DNA of 64,000 bases from Daphnia pulex (lineage: Eukaryota > Arthropoda > Branchiopoda > Diplostraca > Daphniidae): NCBI RefSeq assembly GCF_021134715.1, contig NC_060020.1, positions 1,984,001 to 2,048,000 of the forward strand, in the 5' to 3' direction. Shown one piece after another: positions 10,682 through 22,982 of this stretch (position 1 is its first letter; every line of letters begins with the position of its first letter). Below the pieces are notes generated by a model, which was not told where the DNA came from, made no database searches, and saw nothing but the letters and a program-made list of their open reading frames with translations. The translations under genes and the position numbers were made by a program.

Positions 10682-13600
10682 GTAGATTTCAATTGATTTT
10701 AAATGCTAAAACTTCTTCCATTAATGTTTTTGGATTTTCTTTAGACTGGAGAGGATCGCCGCCGCCACCGCCGCCGTCACCACTGGAGCCGCTTCAAGAT
10801 CGCCGCACGCTAGGACCTTCGCCAATGGATGTCAGGTATATTGTTTTCTTCTAAGTGTCTAACCATACTTTTTTTATGTACTCTAGATGGGACCCAGGAC
10901 CAAGGAAGATCGCCGCCGCCACTACAAGATCGTCGCTTCAAGATAGGACCTGGCCCACGGGTCGAAGGTAAATTTCATTTGATTTTAAATGCTAAAACTT
11001 CTTCCATTAATGTTTTTGGATTTTCTTTAGACTGGAGAGGATCGCCGCCGCCACCGCCGCCGTCACCACTGGAGCCGCTTCAAGATCGCCGCACGCTAGG
11101 ACCTTCGCCAATGGATGTCAGGTATATTGTTTTCTTCTAAGTGTCTAACCATACTTTTTTTATGTACTCTAGATGGGACCCAGGACCAAGGAGGATCGCC
11201 GCCGCCACTACAAGATCGTCGCTTCAAGATAGGACCCTGGCCCACGGGTCGAAGGTAAATTTCATTTGATTTCAAATGCCTTAAACTTCTTTTATTCATG
11301 TTTTTGGATTTTCTTTAGACTGGAGAGGATCGCCGCCGCCACCGCCGCCGTCACCACTGGAGCCGCTTCAAGATCGCCGCACGCTAGGACCTTCGCCAAT
11401 GGATGTCAGGTATATTGTTTTCTTCTAAGTGTCTAACCATACTTTTTTTATGTACTCTAGATGGGACCCAGGACCAAGGAGGATCGCCGCCGCCACTACA
11501 AGATCGTCGCTTCAAGATAGGACCCTGGCCCACGGGTCGAAGGTAAATTTCATTTGATTTCAAATGCCTTAAACTTCTTTTATTCATGTTTTTGGATTTT
11601 CTTTAGACTGGAGAGGATCGCCGCCGCCACCGCCGCCGTCACCACTGGAGCCGCTTCAAGATCGCCGCACGCTAGGACCTTCGCCAATGGATGTCAGGTA
11701 TATTGTTTTCTTCTAAGTGTCTAACCATACTTTTTTTATGTACTCTAGATGGGACCCAGGACCAAGGAGGATCGCCGCCGCCACTACAAGATCGTCGCTT
11801 CAAGATAGGACCCTGGCCCACGGGTCGAAGGTAAATTTCATTTGATTTCAAATGCCTTAAACTTCTTTTATTCATGTTTTTGGATTTTCTTTAGACTGGA
11901 GAGGATCGCCGCCGCCACCGCCGCCGTCACCACTGGAGCCGCTTCAAGATCGCCGCACGCTAGGACCTTCGCCAATGGATGTCAGGTATATTGTTTTCTT
12001 CTAAGTGTCTAACCATACTTTTTTTATGTACTCTAGATGGGACCCAGGACCAAGGAGGATCGCCGCCGCCACTACAAGATCGTCGCTTCAAGATAGGACC
12101 CTGGCCCACGGGTCGAAGGTAGATTTCAATTGATTTTAAATGCTAAAACTTCTTCCATTAATGTTTTTGGATTTTCTTTAGACTGGAGAGGATCGCCGCC
12201 GCCACCGCCGCCGTCACCACTGGAGCCGCTTCAAGATCGCCGCACGCTAGGACCTTCGCCAATGGATGTCAGGTATATTGTTTTCTTCTAAGTGTCTAAC
12301 CATACTTTTTTTATGTACTCTAGATGGGACCCAGGACCAAGGAGGATCGCCGCCGCCACTACAAGATCGTCGCTTCAAGATAGGACCCTGGCCCACGGGT
12401 CGAAGGTAGATTTCAATTGATTTTAAATGCTAAAACTTCTTCCATTAATGTTTTTGGATTTTCTTTAGACTGGAGAGGATCGCCGCCGCCACCGCCGCCG
12501 TCACCACTGGAGCCGCTTCAAGATCGCCGCACGCTAGGACCTTCGCCAATGGATGTCAGGTATATTGTTTTCTTCTAAGTGTCTAACCATACTTTTTTTA
12601 TGTACTCTAGATGGGACCCAGGACCAAGGAGGATCGCCGCCGCCACTACAAGATCGTCGCTTCAAGATAGGACCCTGGCCCACGGGTCGAAGGTAAATTT
12701 CATTTGATTTCAAATGCCTTAAACTTCTTTTATTCATGTTTTTGGATTTTCTTTAGACTGGAGAGGATCGCCGCCGCCACCGCCGCCGTCACCACTGGAG
12801 CCGCTTCAAGATCGCCGCACGCTAGGACCTTCGCCAATGGATGTCAGGTATATTGTTTTCTTCTAAGTGTCTAACCATACTTTTTTTATGTACTCTAGAT
12901 GGGACCCAGGACCAAGGAGGATCGCCGCCGCCACTACAAGATCGTCGCTTCAAGATAGGACCCTGGCCCACGGGTCGAAGGTAGATTTCAATTGATTTTA
13001 AATGCTAAAACTTCTTCCATTAATGTTTTTGGATTTTCTTTAGACTGGAGAGGATCGCCGCCGCCACCGCCGCCGTCACCACTGGAGCCGCTTCAAGATC
13101 GCCGCACGCTAGGACCTTCGCCAATGGATGTCAGGTATATTGTTTTCTTCTAAGTGTCTAACCATACTTTTTTTATGTACTCTAGATGGGACCCAGGACC
13201 AAGGAGGATCGCCGCCGCCACTACAAGATCGTCGCTTCAAGATAGGACCCTGGCCCACGGGTCGAAGGTAGATTTCAATTGATTTTAAATGCTAAAACTT
13301 CTTCCATTAATGTTTTTGGATTTTCTTTAGACTGGAGAAGATCGCCGCCGCCACCGCCGCCGTCACCACTGGAGCCGCTTCAAGATCGCCGCACGCTAGG
13401 ACCTTCGCCAATGGATGTCAGGTATATTGTTTTCTTCTAAGTGTCTAACCATACTTTTTTTATGTACTCTAGATGGGACCCAGGACCAAGGAGGATCGCC
13501 GCCGCCACTACAAGATCGTCGCTTCAAGATAGGACCCTGGCCCACGGGTCGAAGGTAAATTTCATTTGATTTCAAATGCCATAACTACTTTTATTAACGT

Positions 13601-16600
13601 TTTTTTTATTTTCTTTAGACTGGAGAGGATCGCCGCCGCCACCGCCGCCGTCACCACTGGAGCCGCTTCAAGATCGCCGCACGCTAGGACCTTCGCCAAT
13701 GGATGTCAGGTATATTGTTTTCTTCTAAGTGTCTAACCATACTTTTTTTATGTACTCTAGATGGGACCCAGGACCAAGGAGGATCGCCGCCGCCACTACA
13801 AGATCGTCGCTTCAAGATAGGACCCTGGCCCACGGGTCGAAGGTAAATTTCATTTGATTTCAAATGCCATAACTACTTTTATTAACGTTTTTTTTATTTT
13901 CTTTAGACTGGAGAGGATCGCCGCCGCCACCGCCGCCGTCACCACTGGAGCCGCTTCAAGATCGCCGCACGCTAGGACCTTCGCCAATGGATGTCAGGTA
14001 TATTGTTTTCTTCTAAGTGTCTAACCATACTTTTTTTATGTACTCTAGATGGGACCCAGGACCAAGGAGGATCGCCGCCGCCACTACAAGATCGTCGCTT
14101 CAAGATAGGACCCTGGCCCACGGGTCGAAGGTAGATTTCAATTGATTTTAAATGCTAAAACTTCTTCCATTAATGTTTTTGGATTTTCTTTAGACTGGAG
14201 AGGATCGCCGCCGCCACCGCCGCCGTCACCACTGGAGCCGCTTCAAGATCGCCGCACGCTAGGACCTTCGCCAATGGATGTCAGGTATATTGTTTTCTTC
14301 TAAGTGTCTAACCATACTTTTTTTATGTACTCTAGATGGGACCCAGGACCAAGGAGGATCGCCGCCGCCACTACAAGATCGTCGCTTCAAGATAGGACCC
14401 TGGCCCACGGGTCGAAGGTAGATTTCAATTGATTTTAAATGCTAAAACTTCTTCCATTAATGTTTTTGGATTTTCTTTAGACTGGAGAGGATCGCCGCCG
14501 CCACCGCCGCCGTCACCACTGGAGCCGCTTCAAGATCGCCGCACGCTAGGACCTTCGCCAATGGATGTCAGGTATATTGTTTTCTTCTAAGTGTCTAACC
14601 ATACTTTTTTTATGTACTCTAGATGGGACCCAGGACCAAGGAGGATCGCCGCCGCCACTACAAGATCGTCGCTTCAAGATAGGACCCTGGCCCACGGGTC
14701 GAAGGTAAATTTCATTTGATTTCAAATGCCTTAAACTTCTTTTATTCATGTTTTTGGATATTCTTTAGACTGGAGAGGATCGCCGCCGCCACCGCCGCCG
14801 TCACCACTGGAGCCGCTTCAAGATCGCCGCACGCTAGGACCTTCGCCAATGGATGTCAGGTATATTGTTTTCTTCTAAGTGTCTAACCATACTTTTTTTA
14901 TGTACTCTAGATGGGACCCAGGACCAAGGAGGATCGCCGCCGCCACTACAAGATCGTCGCTTCAAGATAGGACCCTGGCCCACGGGTCGAAGGTAAATTT
15001 CATTTGATTCCAAATGCCATAACTACTTTTATTAACGTTTTTTTTATTTTCTTTAGACTGGAGAGGATCGCCGCCGCCACCGCCGCCGTCACCACTGGAG
15101 CCGCTTCAAGATCGCCGCACGCTAGGACCTTCGCCAATGGATGTCAGGTATATTGTTTTCTTCTAAGTGTCTAACCATACTTTTTTTATGTACTCTAGAT
15201 GGGACCCAGGACCAAGGAGGATCGCCGCCGCCACTACAAGATCGTCGCTTCAAGATAGGACCCTGGCCCACGGGTCGAAGGTAGATTTCAATTGATTTTA
15301 AATGCTAAAACTTCTTCCATTAATGTTTTTGGATTTTCTTTAGACTGGAGAGGATCGCCGCCGCCACCGCCGCCGTCACCACTGGAGCCGCTTCAAGATC
15401 GCCGCACGCTAGGACCTTCGCCAATGGATGTCAGGTATATTGTTTTCTTCTAAGTGTCTAACCATACTTTTTTTATGTACTCTAGATGGGACCCAGGACC
15501 AAGGAGGATCGCCGCCGCCACTACAAGATCGTCGCTTCAAGATAGGACCTGGCCCACGGGTCGAAGGTAAATTTCATTTGATTTTAAATGCTAAAACTTC
15601 TTCCATTAATGTTTTTGGATTTTCTTTAGACTGGAGAGGATCGCCGCCGCCACCGCCGCCGTCACCACTGGAGCCGCTTCAAGATCGCCGCACGCTAGGA
15701 CCTTCGCCAATGGATGTCAGGTATATTGTTTTCTTCTAAGTGTCTAACCATACTTTTTTTATGTACTCTAGATGGGACCCAGGACCAAGGAGGATCGCCG
15801 CCGCCACTACAAGATCGTCGCTTCAAGATAGGACCTGGCCCACGGGTCGAAGGTAAATTTCATTTGATTTTAAATGCTAAAACTTCTTCCATTAATGTTT
15901 TTGGATTTTCTTTAGACTGGAGAGGATCGCCGCCGCCACCGCCGCCGTCACCACTGGAGCCGCTTCAAGATCGCCGCACGCTAGGACCTTCGCCAATGGA
16001 TGTCAGGTATATTGTTTTCTTCTAAGTGTCTAACCATACTTTTTTTATGTACTCTAGATGGGACCCAGGACCAAGGAGGATCGCCGCCGCCACTACAAGA
16101 TCGTCGCTTCAAGATAGGACCTGGCCCACGGGTCGAAGGTAAATTTCATTTGATTTTAAATGCTAAAACTTCTTCCATTAATGTTTTTGGATTTTCTTTA
16201 GACTGGAGAGGATCGCCGCCGCCACCGCCGCCGTCACCACTGGAGCCGCTTCAAGATCGCCGCACGCTAGGACCTTCGCCAATGGATGTCAGGTATATTG
16301 TTTTCTTCTAAGTGTCTAACCATACTTTTTTTATGTACTCTAGATGGGACCCAGGACCAAGGAGGATCGCCGCCGCCACTACAAGATCGTCGCTTCAAGA
16401 TAGGACCTGGCCCACGGGTCGAAGGTAAATTTCATTTGATTTTAAATGCTAAAACTTCTTCCATTAATGTTTTTGGATTTTCTTTAGACTGGAGAGGATC
16501 GCCGCCGCCACCGCCGCCGTCACCACTGGAGCCGCTTCAAGATCGCCGCACGCTAGGACCTTCGCCAATGGATGTCAGGTATATTGTTTTCTTCTAAGTG

Positions 16601-17490
16601 TCTAACCATACTTTTTTTATGTACTCTAGATGGGACCCAGGACCAAGGAGGATCGCCGCCGCCACTACAAGATCGTCGCTTCAAGATAGGACCCTGGCCC
16701 ACGGGTCGAAGGTAAATTTCATTTGATTTCAAATGCCTTAAACTTCTTTTATTAACGTTTTTTTTATTTTCTTTAGACTGGAGAGGATCGCCGCCGCCAC
16801 CGCCGCCGTCACCACTGGAGCCGCTTCAAGATCGCCGCACGCTAGGACCTTCGCCAATGGATGTCAGGTATATTGTTTTCTTCTAAGTGTCTAACCATAC
16901 TTTTTTTATGTACTCTAGATGGGACCCAGGACCAAGGAGGATCGCCGCCGCCACTACAAGATCGTCGCTTCAAGATAGGACCTGGCCCACGGGTCGAAGG
17001 TAAATTTCATTTGATTTTAAATGCTAAAACTTCTTCCATTAATGTTTTTGGATTTTCTTTAGACTGGAGAGGATCGCCGCCGCCACCGCCGCCGTCACCA
17101 CTGGAGCCGCTTCAAGATCGCCGCACGCTAGGACCTTCGCCAATGGATGTCAGGTATATTGTTTTCTTCTAAGTGTCTAACCATACTTTTTTTATGTACT
17201 CTAGATGGGACCCAGGACCAAGGAGGATCGCCGCCGCCACTACAAGATCGTCGCTTCAAGATAGGACCTGGCCCACGGGTCGAAGGTAAATTTCATTTGA
17301 TTTTAAATGCTAAAACTTCTTCCATTAATGTTTTTGGATTTTCTTTAGACTGGAGAGGATCGCCGCCGCCACCGCCGCCGTCACCACTGGAGCCGCTTCA
17401 AGATCGCCGCACGCTAGGACCTTCGCCAATGGATGTCAGGTATATTGTTTTCTTCTAAGTGTCTAACCATACTTTTTTTATGTACTCTAG

Positions 17491-17571
17491 ATGGGACCCA
17501 GGACCAAGGAGGATCGCCGCCGCCACTACAAGATCGTCTCCGCCGCAGCAAAGGACTTCGAAGATCTTTAA
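17491..17571 (+). other. Terminal, diverged exon B of the array
   Basis: The last B segment matches the others up to about 17538 and then changes to CTCCGCCGCAGCAAAGG. Here the frame that is closed in all other B copies stays open from ATG 17491 to TAA 17569-17571 (26 codons, ending KDFEDL). Such an end is what a 3' terminal exon would look like. Confidence 0.4.
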
Positions 17572-18816
17572 ATGGTACGGTATTACTTTTTCTTGCCTAA
17601 GGTTGTGTGAGTGTTTTATTGTGTTAAATGTGTGTTTGTGTAAGTATGATTTTCTTGTTTATTCCCTCTCCAATATAACCTGAACCACCTTAACCACAAT
17701 TATGGCATATCATTATGGTCTAGAAACAGTAGTCACTTTGGTTTTGCTGCTGGTCTAGTTTTACTTCATTTATAGTTTTAGTTTAGTTTTAGTTTAGTAG
17801 TTTTAGTTTAGTGTTCTAGACGGTGGATTAGTGTTGTAGTTTAGTTTTGATTTAGTTTTAGTTTAGTTTTAGTTTGAATTAGTGTTTTACTCGGTGATTT
17901 AGTTTTATTACAGTAAATATTCGGTAACAATCTAGGTTGTTGTTATTGTAGTTTGGTTTTTAGTCTTTTTATTTTTTTATTGTTTTCGAAATTTTGAAAG
18001 ACACATATCTGGAATCTGAATTCTGATCATCACAATTTTTCCACACATATCTGAAGTATTTTTGTTTGGCAACGTCATATACTCATATGGATCGCATGTA
18101 CGCATCATTCGTCAATTCGTCTGTGGCTCGTTCTGGTCTGATCTGTTCGTTCGTATTGTTTCTCCCAACATTGGGAAGAGTGAGTGACTCACACTGCGTT
18201 GAAGAATAGAAGGAAATTAATCATTTTATAAATAAACAATTATGTGAAGGTTCAATCAATCAAGTATCAGGAAAGTTCAAAGTGATAAATTATTGCAGAT
18301 TGAATCTGGTTCGAACATGGACATAAATTTCAAAAGTTGTTTTAAAACTAGGTAACAAACCAGCCTTCACATTCAAATTGTCCTCAATGCTCAAGAGGAC
18401 AATATACTAAGAGCTTGTGGGCTACAGGCTGAAGAAGAAATGCAAGATTGGGGTTACAACATTTTCCGATATTGAAAAATTTGCAATCACTACCTACAAT
18501 GATTTAAGAGGATTAATTGCAACAGAATCCAAACCGAGTAACAAAAAAATTATTGAAGGTAAACATTTCCTCTTTCTTTCTGATTTTATGAAACATTTCT
18601 GTTTGCAACTAAATTTTCAACTTGACAACTCTAGAACATCCAGAACAAGTCATCTCTGTTGAAAGTTAAATCAAGCTTCCGCAATGAAGTGCAGCTCACG
18701 GATTAGGGTGTGTTGACTGTTGACTCCACACAATTCTATAAAACCAGGAAAGAAAGATTCATTCTCATGCAGTGGCAATAGTTGAAGAAAAGTTGTCCCA
18801 AAATCAAGAATTGACA
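17572..18816. other. AT-rich sequence with TTTAG repeats and coding-like traces
   Basis: Between about 17760 and 17900 there is a run of AGTTTTAGTTTAG-type short tandem repeats. From about 18417 an open stretch ends at a donor-like GTAAAC (18559) and an acceptor-like CTCTAG (18631-18636) follows, as in a decayed spliced gene. The product is not recognised. The region runs up to the target duplication of the LTR element. Confidence 0.45.
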
Positions 18817-18821
18817 CAGAA

Positions 18822-19108
18822 TGTTGGGAATTTATTGCATCCCAACAGTGATCGACATTATTGCTACTGTTAATTCTGTGTAATTTGTAGGGACCTCAAC
18901 AGAGGGCCCCGATTTTACCCTCTCTTCCCATTCAATCTATTGTTCCCTACCCTACTCAACCCTAAACCAACTATTGAAATACCAAAATGCTGTATTATAC
19001 GGCAGTGTGAAATATAAGGACGAACTAGCAACAACAAAGGTGTCATCTCTTATCTCAATCTTGGAAGTTGAACGGTCGACACCGCCAACAAGAGTTCCAT
19101 TTCCAACA
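18822..19108 (+). repeat. 5' LTR
   Basis: 287 bp with TG...CA ends. The first 26 bases form an inverted repeat (TGTTGGG ... CCCAACA) around a 12-base loop. No difference from the 3' LTR was seen. Confidence 0.92.
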
Positions 19109-19124
19109 TGGTCCTTCGAACCGG
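19109..19124 (+). other. Putative primer-binding site
   Basis: TGGTCCTTCGAACCGG starts at the base after the 5' LTR, where tRNA-primed elements keep their primer site. The TGG start fits a tRNA CCA end. Which tRNA would pair was not determined. Confidence 0.6.
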
Positions 19125-19499
19125 AGTTTTCTCCAACCAGTGTTAAGTTAGTTTCGCTCTATCACACTCAAATCTTTCTCTCGTTATCTCCTTTTGCTTA
19201 ATCATTGCCGCCATTTATCAAAGAAAATTGTGTTTAATTATGGCAGGTCAGTCATTTATTAGAATCTTTTTCTCTCCCTCTGAGTTTAACTTGTTCTCAG
19301 GGGTCTAGTAAGCAAATAGATCCCTTTAAACAGTAAATTATTTCTCTTCTCTCTCTTGAATTAAAGCTAAAATATTTCCTCAAAGTTTCTTAAAATTAGA
19401 ATACGATTCCTAAATCATTTTTGAAGGGGGATTCTTTTCTTGTCACGCAAATTATCATCGCCTAAGTAAAATTATTCTCTCTTCCCTTTCAAAGAATTT

Positions 19500-20095
19500 T
19501 GTGGATATTGCCTTTCCATCTCTTAGATCGGGAAAAATCGGGAACTTCCCTACCTCTTTAACGTGTTCACCTCGTGTGAGCCTTAGGTGATATTCTCTCT
19601 CTATCTCTTGATACGCCTCCCGGCATTGTCAAAACGAATCTCAGCTGATTGGGTTCACTGCCCGTTCTTTAAAAATGGGATAACGCGGGAATCTCTTTCC
19701 TTTCAAGAATTTTTTTTGGGGGGGCTTGCTTCCCTACCTCTTAGATTGGGAAAACGCGGGAACTTCTCTAACCCTTCAATGAGTTCGCCTCGTGTGAGCC
19801 CCAGGGTGAAAAGACTTAAATAAATTATCGCTCTCTTTGCTATGGCCTTAGACCATTTCCCGAAAACAAATCTCTCTCATTTTTTTTAATTTGCATTGTT
19901 TGTTATTCAATCATTTGGGTAAATCTCTCTCTGTCTCAGAAGGCACAACGATCTCTCTAAATACGACAGAAAAATATTCTCTTTTTTGGGGGGCTAGGCC
20001 GGTTTCCCCTTTAAACTGGAAAAAACGCGGGAAAATTCTCTACCCTTTCAACGCGTTCGCCTCGTGTGCGCCTTAGGGTGATTAAAACTTGAATT
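19500..20095 (+). repeat. Degenerate tandem repeats in the LTR element leader
   Basis: Three copies, about 245-265 bp apart, of a block reading roughly 'ggaaaacgcgggaa...ctctacccttcaacgcgttc', then 'gcctcgtgtgagccttaggg'. They lie near 19525, 19750 and 20020 in the 1.45-kb untranslated leader before the gag-like ORF, separated by CT-rich tracts. They might be a packaging or dimerisation region; this is inference. Confidence 0.7.
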
Positions 20096-20560
20096 TTTTT
20101 TCTCTCTCTCTATTTACAAAGGCCTTCCGCCATTTCGAAACAAATCTCGCGCTCTTACGCTCTTGCATTTTTTGTTTGCTTAAAGGGAAATCTTTCTCTT
20201 TTTCTGAGAAGGCACAAAGCGCCCTCTGAGCACAAAATTGGGAATTAGAAACCGCCGTCTTGCGGCAAAAACTCTTTAAATTCTCTTTCCTAAAAATTGT
20301 TATTATGCCGTTTGTGGGATTGTAAGGAGCTAGAAAATTACCCTAGCTCCAAAATCATTCAGTTTTTGCAGATATCTTCACATAAAGGAATTCAAAGAAA
20401 GTGGAAAAGACAGCAGAATTTAATTCGGCACCACGAATCTCCGAAGACCGAGCAGAACAACAAACAAAAAGGCTAATCAACTTAATCAAAACATTAATTT
20501 AAACTAATTATCTTCTTTTCGTACTCTCAGCAGCTCCTTAGGAGCCACCTCCAACTCACA

Positions 20561-22552
20561 ATGGCTCCAAATTACGCAAGAACTTTAATTAAAAAGCATA
20601 TCACCCGTATCATTAACCTCGTCGAAACGTACAAATCAACAGAAATGACGTTGGAAGCGTTTATCGAAGTCGAAAAATTAGAAAAAAAGCTAGATGGATT
20701 CTACAAAACTTATGAGATATTCTCAAAAAGGGTCCAGGCTGAAATGTACAAAGAAGGCGAAGACCAAGAAGAGATCAATGCAGACATCGACACCATGTAC
20801 CAAACAATGGACGATGTTATTGTCGCCAAAATTCACATCTTAAAGAAAAAACGAAGAGAATGGTTAGACAAACTCGAAAAGGAAGCAGATGACGAAGAAT
20901 GGGAGAAGGACAGAGAAAGAATGCTCCAAATTCTCCAACATCAGGCAGCAACCCAGGCAGCAAACCAGGCAGCAACCCAAGCACAACTCAATCGGGACAT
21001 AATCAGTCAGGTGATCGCAGCCATCTCAACAGCCTTTTCAGTGCCCGTCGCTCCAGGAGATGTCAACTTATCACCAACAGCTTCTCAGGAGCCAGCTTCT
21101 CAAACAAATCCAGTAATAGAGTCAATTCTCAAAACCCTCTCAACATCTCAATTTGCAGCAGTATTAGTGCCAAACCCAACTCCACTAGAAGTGTCGTCGC
21201 TTACGACAACAAGCTGTAGTTTTCAAAACACCCCTTCATACCAGTCAAAAGAAAATATCCAGACGGAAGAAAAAGAGACTGGAACGGCCAGTCTCCCTCA
21301 CCCACCGAAAAAAGGAGACTCACTCTCGGATTCTCCGGATGGGCCAGACGGATATCCCGACAAAAAAAGGTTTGAAAGGAACGAAATAAAAGAAAATAAT
21401 TCCTTTGTTTCAAAGTTAGAAAACTCAGCAAATCTGGAAGGAGCAGAAAAAATCCCATCATCGAACGCGAAAAGTTGCTACAGCGACCAAAACGTCAAAT
21501 CAGCCCAGTCAAAAGAAGTCCCGATGGAAAAGGAGCCTGGAACAGCCAGTCTCCAACAACGACCAAAAAAAGGGCTATCAATCTCAGATATTCCGGTCAA
21601 ATCCAGTGGAAACAAAGACGAAAAAAGGTTTGAAGACGAGCTGAAAGCAACTAACCTCAAATTTGCAAACTTAGATGGTGTAGATGCAGTGGAGTCCAAA
21701 AATCTCTTGAGCTCCTCTAGCAACGAAAAAACTGCTTGCACACTCATTATTCAAGAAGCTCCAGCTACTCCGGCAGAAGCTCCTCGTCCTCTCATTATTC
21801 TAGAAGCTCCAGCTACTCCGGCAGAAGCTCCTGGTACTCTCAATCTTCAAAAAGCTCCAGCCAATCCGGCAGAAGCTCCTCACTCTCTTAGTCATCAAGA
21901 AACTCCTACTTATCAAGCAGAAGTTCCTGACACATTCAATTGTCTAAAAACTAAAGATTCAATTATTAGGATTCCGCCAGCCGGCTCCAAAGAAAAGGAT
22001 ATTCCTACCTTTCTTTTTTTCCCCTCGGGAAGGCCAGCTGCATCGCTGGAAACACTTAACTCTTTTCCGAGTCAACTTAAACAAACCAACTTCTCTTCTT
22101 CTGGAAATTTATCATCGTCGCCAGAAATCCAGGAAGCTTCGAAAGAAAATCCTCAAGAAGCCGCTGCATTTGTCAATTCAACAAACGTAGAAAGCAACCA
22201 AGAAATCATTCCGAAGTTCAGATCGCCGTGCAGTCAAGCAGCAATTCTTCCGGAATTGGCCAATCAACAAAACTCAATGAAACGGAAGCGCTTGGAGCCA
22301 GTAAAACCAGCTCCTAAACGCATCTCAAGGTTACCAAGTATAGAAGAACATCTCATCAACCAGTTGCTGTTCTCTTATTCGTTAACCCAGGTACCAAACA
22401 AAATCGTTTCACATCTTCTAAAAAATATTCTTGTGTTAAAGGACATTGAAGAAGATTCCAACACACACCAATCGGTATGGGATCCTGGTGGCAAACTTCC
22501 AAAGAGTCAGCCAACTCTCAATCGGAATCAAATGGAATGGACAATTAACTGA
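20561..22552 (+). CDS. Gag-like protein of the non-autonomous LTR element
   Basis: 663 aa, intact from ATG to TGA. Residues 1-115 are charged and helical-looking, with the layout of BEL/Pao Gag N-termini (a helix rich in leucine and lysine, then LDGFYKTYEIFSKRVQ). Next comes a Q/A-rich linker (AATQAANQAATQAQ, about 128-141). Two related blocks, each around GTASL followed by KKG and KKRFE/EKRFE, lie near residues 235-275 and 322-362. Residues about 395-465 hold four imperfect 16-aa repeats of the type EAPATPAEAP. No CCHC zinc knuckle and no enzyme motif was seen. A retained long ORF in an element without pol suggests the protein still serves the element, perhaps for particle assembly, or that the insertion is too young to have decayed. 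The BEL/Pao assignment is moderate. Confidence 0.8.
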   Translation: MAPNYARTLIKKHITRIINLVETYKSTEMTLEAFIEVEKLEKKLDGFYKTYEIFSKRVQAEMYKEGEDQEEINADIDTMYQTMDDVIVAKIHILKKKRREWLDKLEKEADDEEWEKDRERMLQILQHQAATQAANQAATQAQLNRDIISQVIAAISTAFSVPVAPGDVNLSPTASQEPASQTNPVIESILKTLSTSQFAAVLVPNPTPLEVSSLTTTSCSFQNTPSYQSKENIQTEEKETGTASLPHPPKKGDSLSDSPDGPDGYPDKKRFERNEIKENNSFVSKLENSANLEGAEKIPSSNAKSCYSDQNVKSAQSKEVPMEKEPGTASLQQRPKKGLSISDIPVKSSGNKDEKRFEDELKATNLKFANLDGVDAVESKNLLSSSSNEKTACTLIIQEAPATPAEAPRPLIILEAPATPAEAPGTLNLQKAPANPAEAPHSLSHQETPTYQAEVPDTFNCLKTKDSIIRIPPAGSKEKDIPTFLFFPSGRPAASLETLNSFPSQLKQTNFSSSGNLSSSPEIQEASKENPQEAAAFVNSTNVESNQEIIPKFRSPCSQAAILPELANQQNSMKRKRLEPVKPAPKRISRLPSIEEHLINQLLFSYSLTQVPNKIVSHLLKNILVLKDIEEDSNTHQSVWDPGGKLPKSQPTLNRNQMEWTIN

Positions 22553-22695
22553 ATCCGTAGCCAGTCAACGAAACAGCTCCTCGTAATCCAGGCCATCCGG
22601 CCATCCTTCTTCAACCGCATTCTCAGATCTCTAATCCAACGGATATCAAGTCGATCAGGATGTCGAGCCAATTGAACGGGCTCTACTGGGGAGTG

Positions 22696-22982
22696 TGTTG
22701 GGAATTTATTGCATCCCAACAGTGATCGACATTATTGCTACTGTTAATTCTGTGTAATTTGTAGGGACCTCAACAGAGGGCCCCGATTTTACCCTCTCTT
22801 CCCATTCAATCTATTGTTCCCTACCCTACTCAACCCTAAACCAACTATTGAAATACCAAAATGCTGTATTATACGGCAGTGTGAAATATAAGGACGAACT
22901 AGCAACAACAAAGGTGTCATCTCTTATCTCAATCTTGGAAGTTGAACGGTCGACACCGCCAACAAGAGTTCCATTTCCAACA
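22696..22982 (+). repeat. 3' LTR
   Basis: 287 bp, apparently identical to 18822-19108, followed by the CAGAA duplication. Confidence 0.92.

Larger units (their letters stand above)
10604..17571 (+). repeat. Tandem array of 24 exon-pair units (about 287 bp each)
   Basis: Each unit holds exon-like A (91 nt, starts ACTGGAGAGG, ends GATGTCAG), a 51-nt intron (GTATAT...TACTCTAG, with TCTAAC branch-like word and a T-run), exon-like B (82 or 81 nt, starts ATGGGACCCAGG, ends GGTCGAAG), and an intron of about 63 nt (GTAAAT or GTAGAT...TTCTTTAG). For example: A 10745-10835, intron 10836-10886, B 10887-10967, intron 10968-11030, next A 11031. I count 24 A segments. The exons are GC-rich (GCC/CGC runs) and the introns AT-rich. 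A and B share GATCGCCGCCGCCAC, CAAGATCG and TAGGACC, so they look like an older duplication. Exon and first-intron copies are nearly invariant. Exon lengths are not multiples of three, and frame tracking shows every splice path using all exons hits a stop within about five exons, so a long protein is excluded. A noncoding spliced RNA or a satellite built from exons is possible. Confidence 0.9.

Noticed and set aside
10829-17458. Repeated 103-aa and 67-aa ORFs in the exon array
   Set aside because: They read straight through the introns of the units and appear only because the unit is repeated; no domain is present and the frames exist only in some intron types.
20899-21219. 106-aa ORF in another frame of the gag-like gene
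   Set aside because: Lies wholly inside the 663-aa ORF and comes from its Q/A-rich stretch; no independent evidence.
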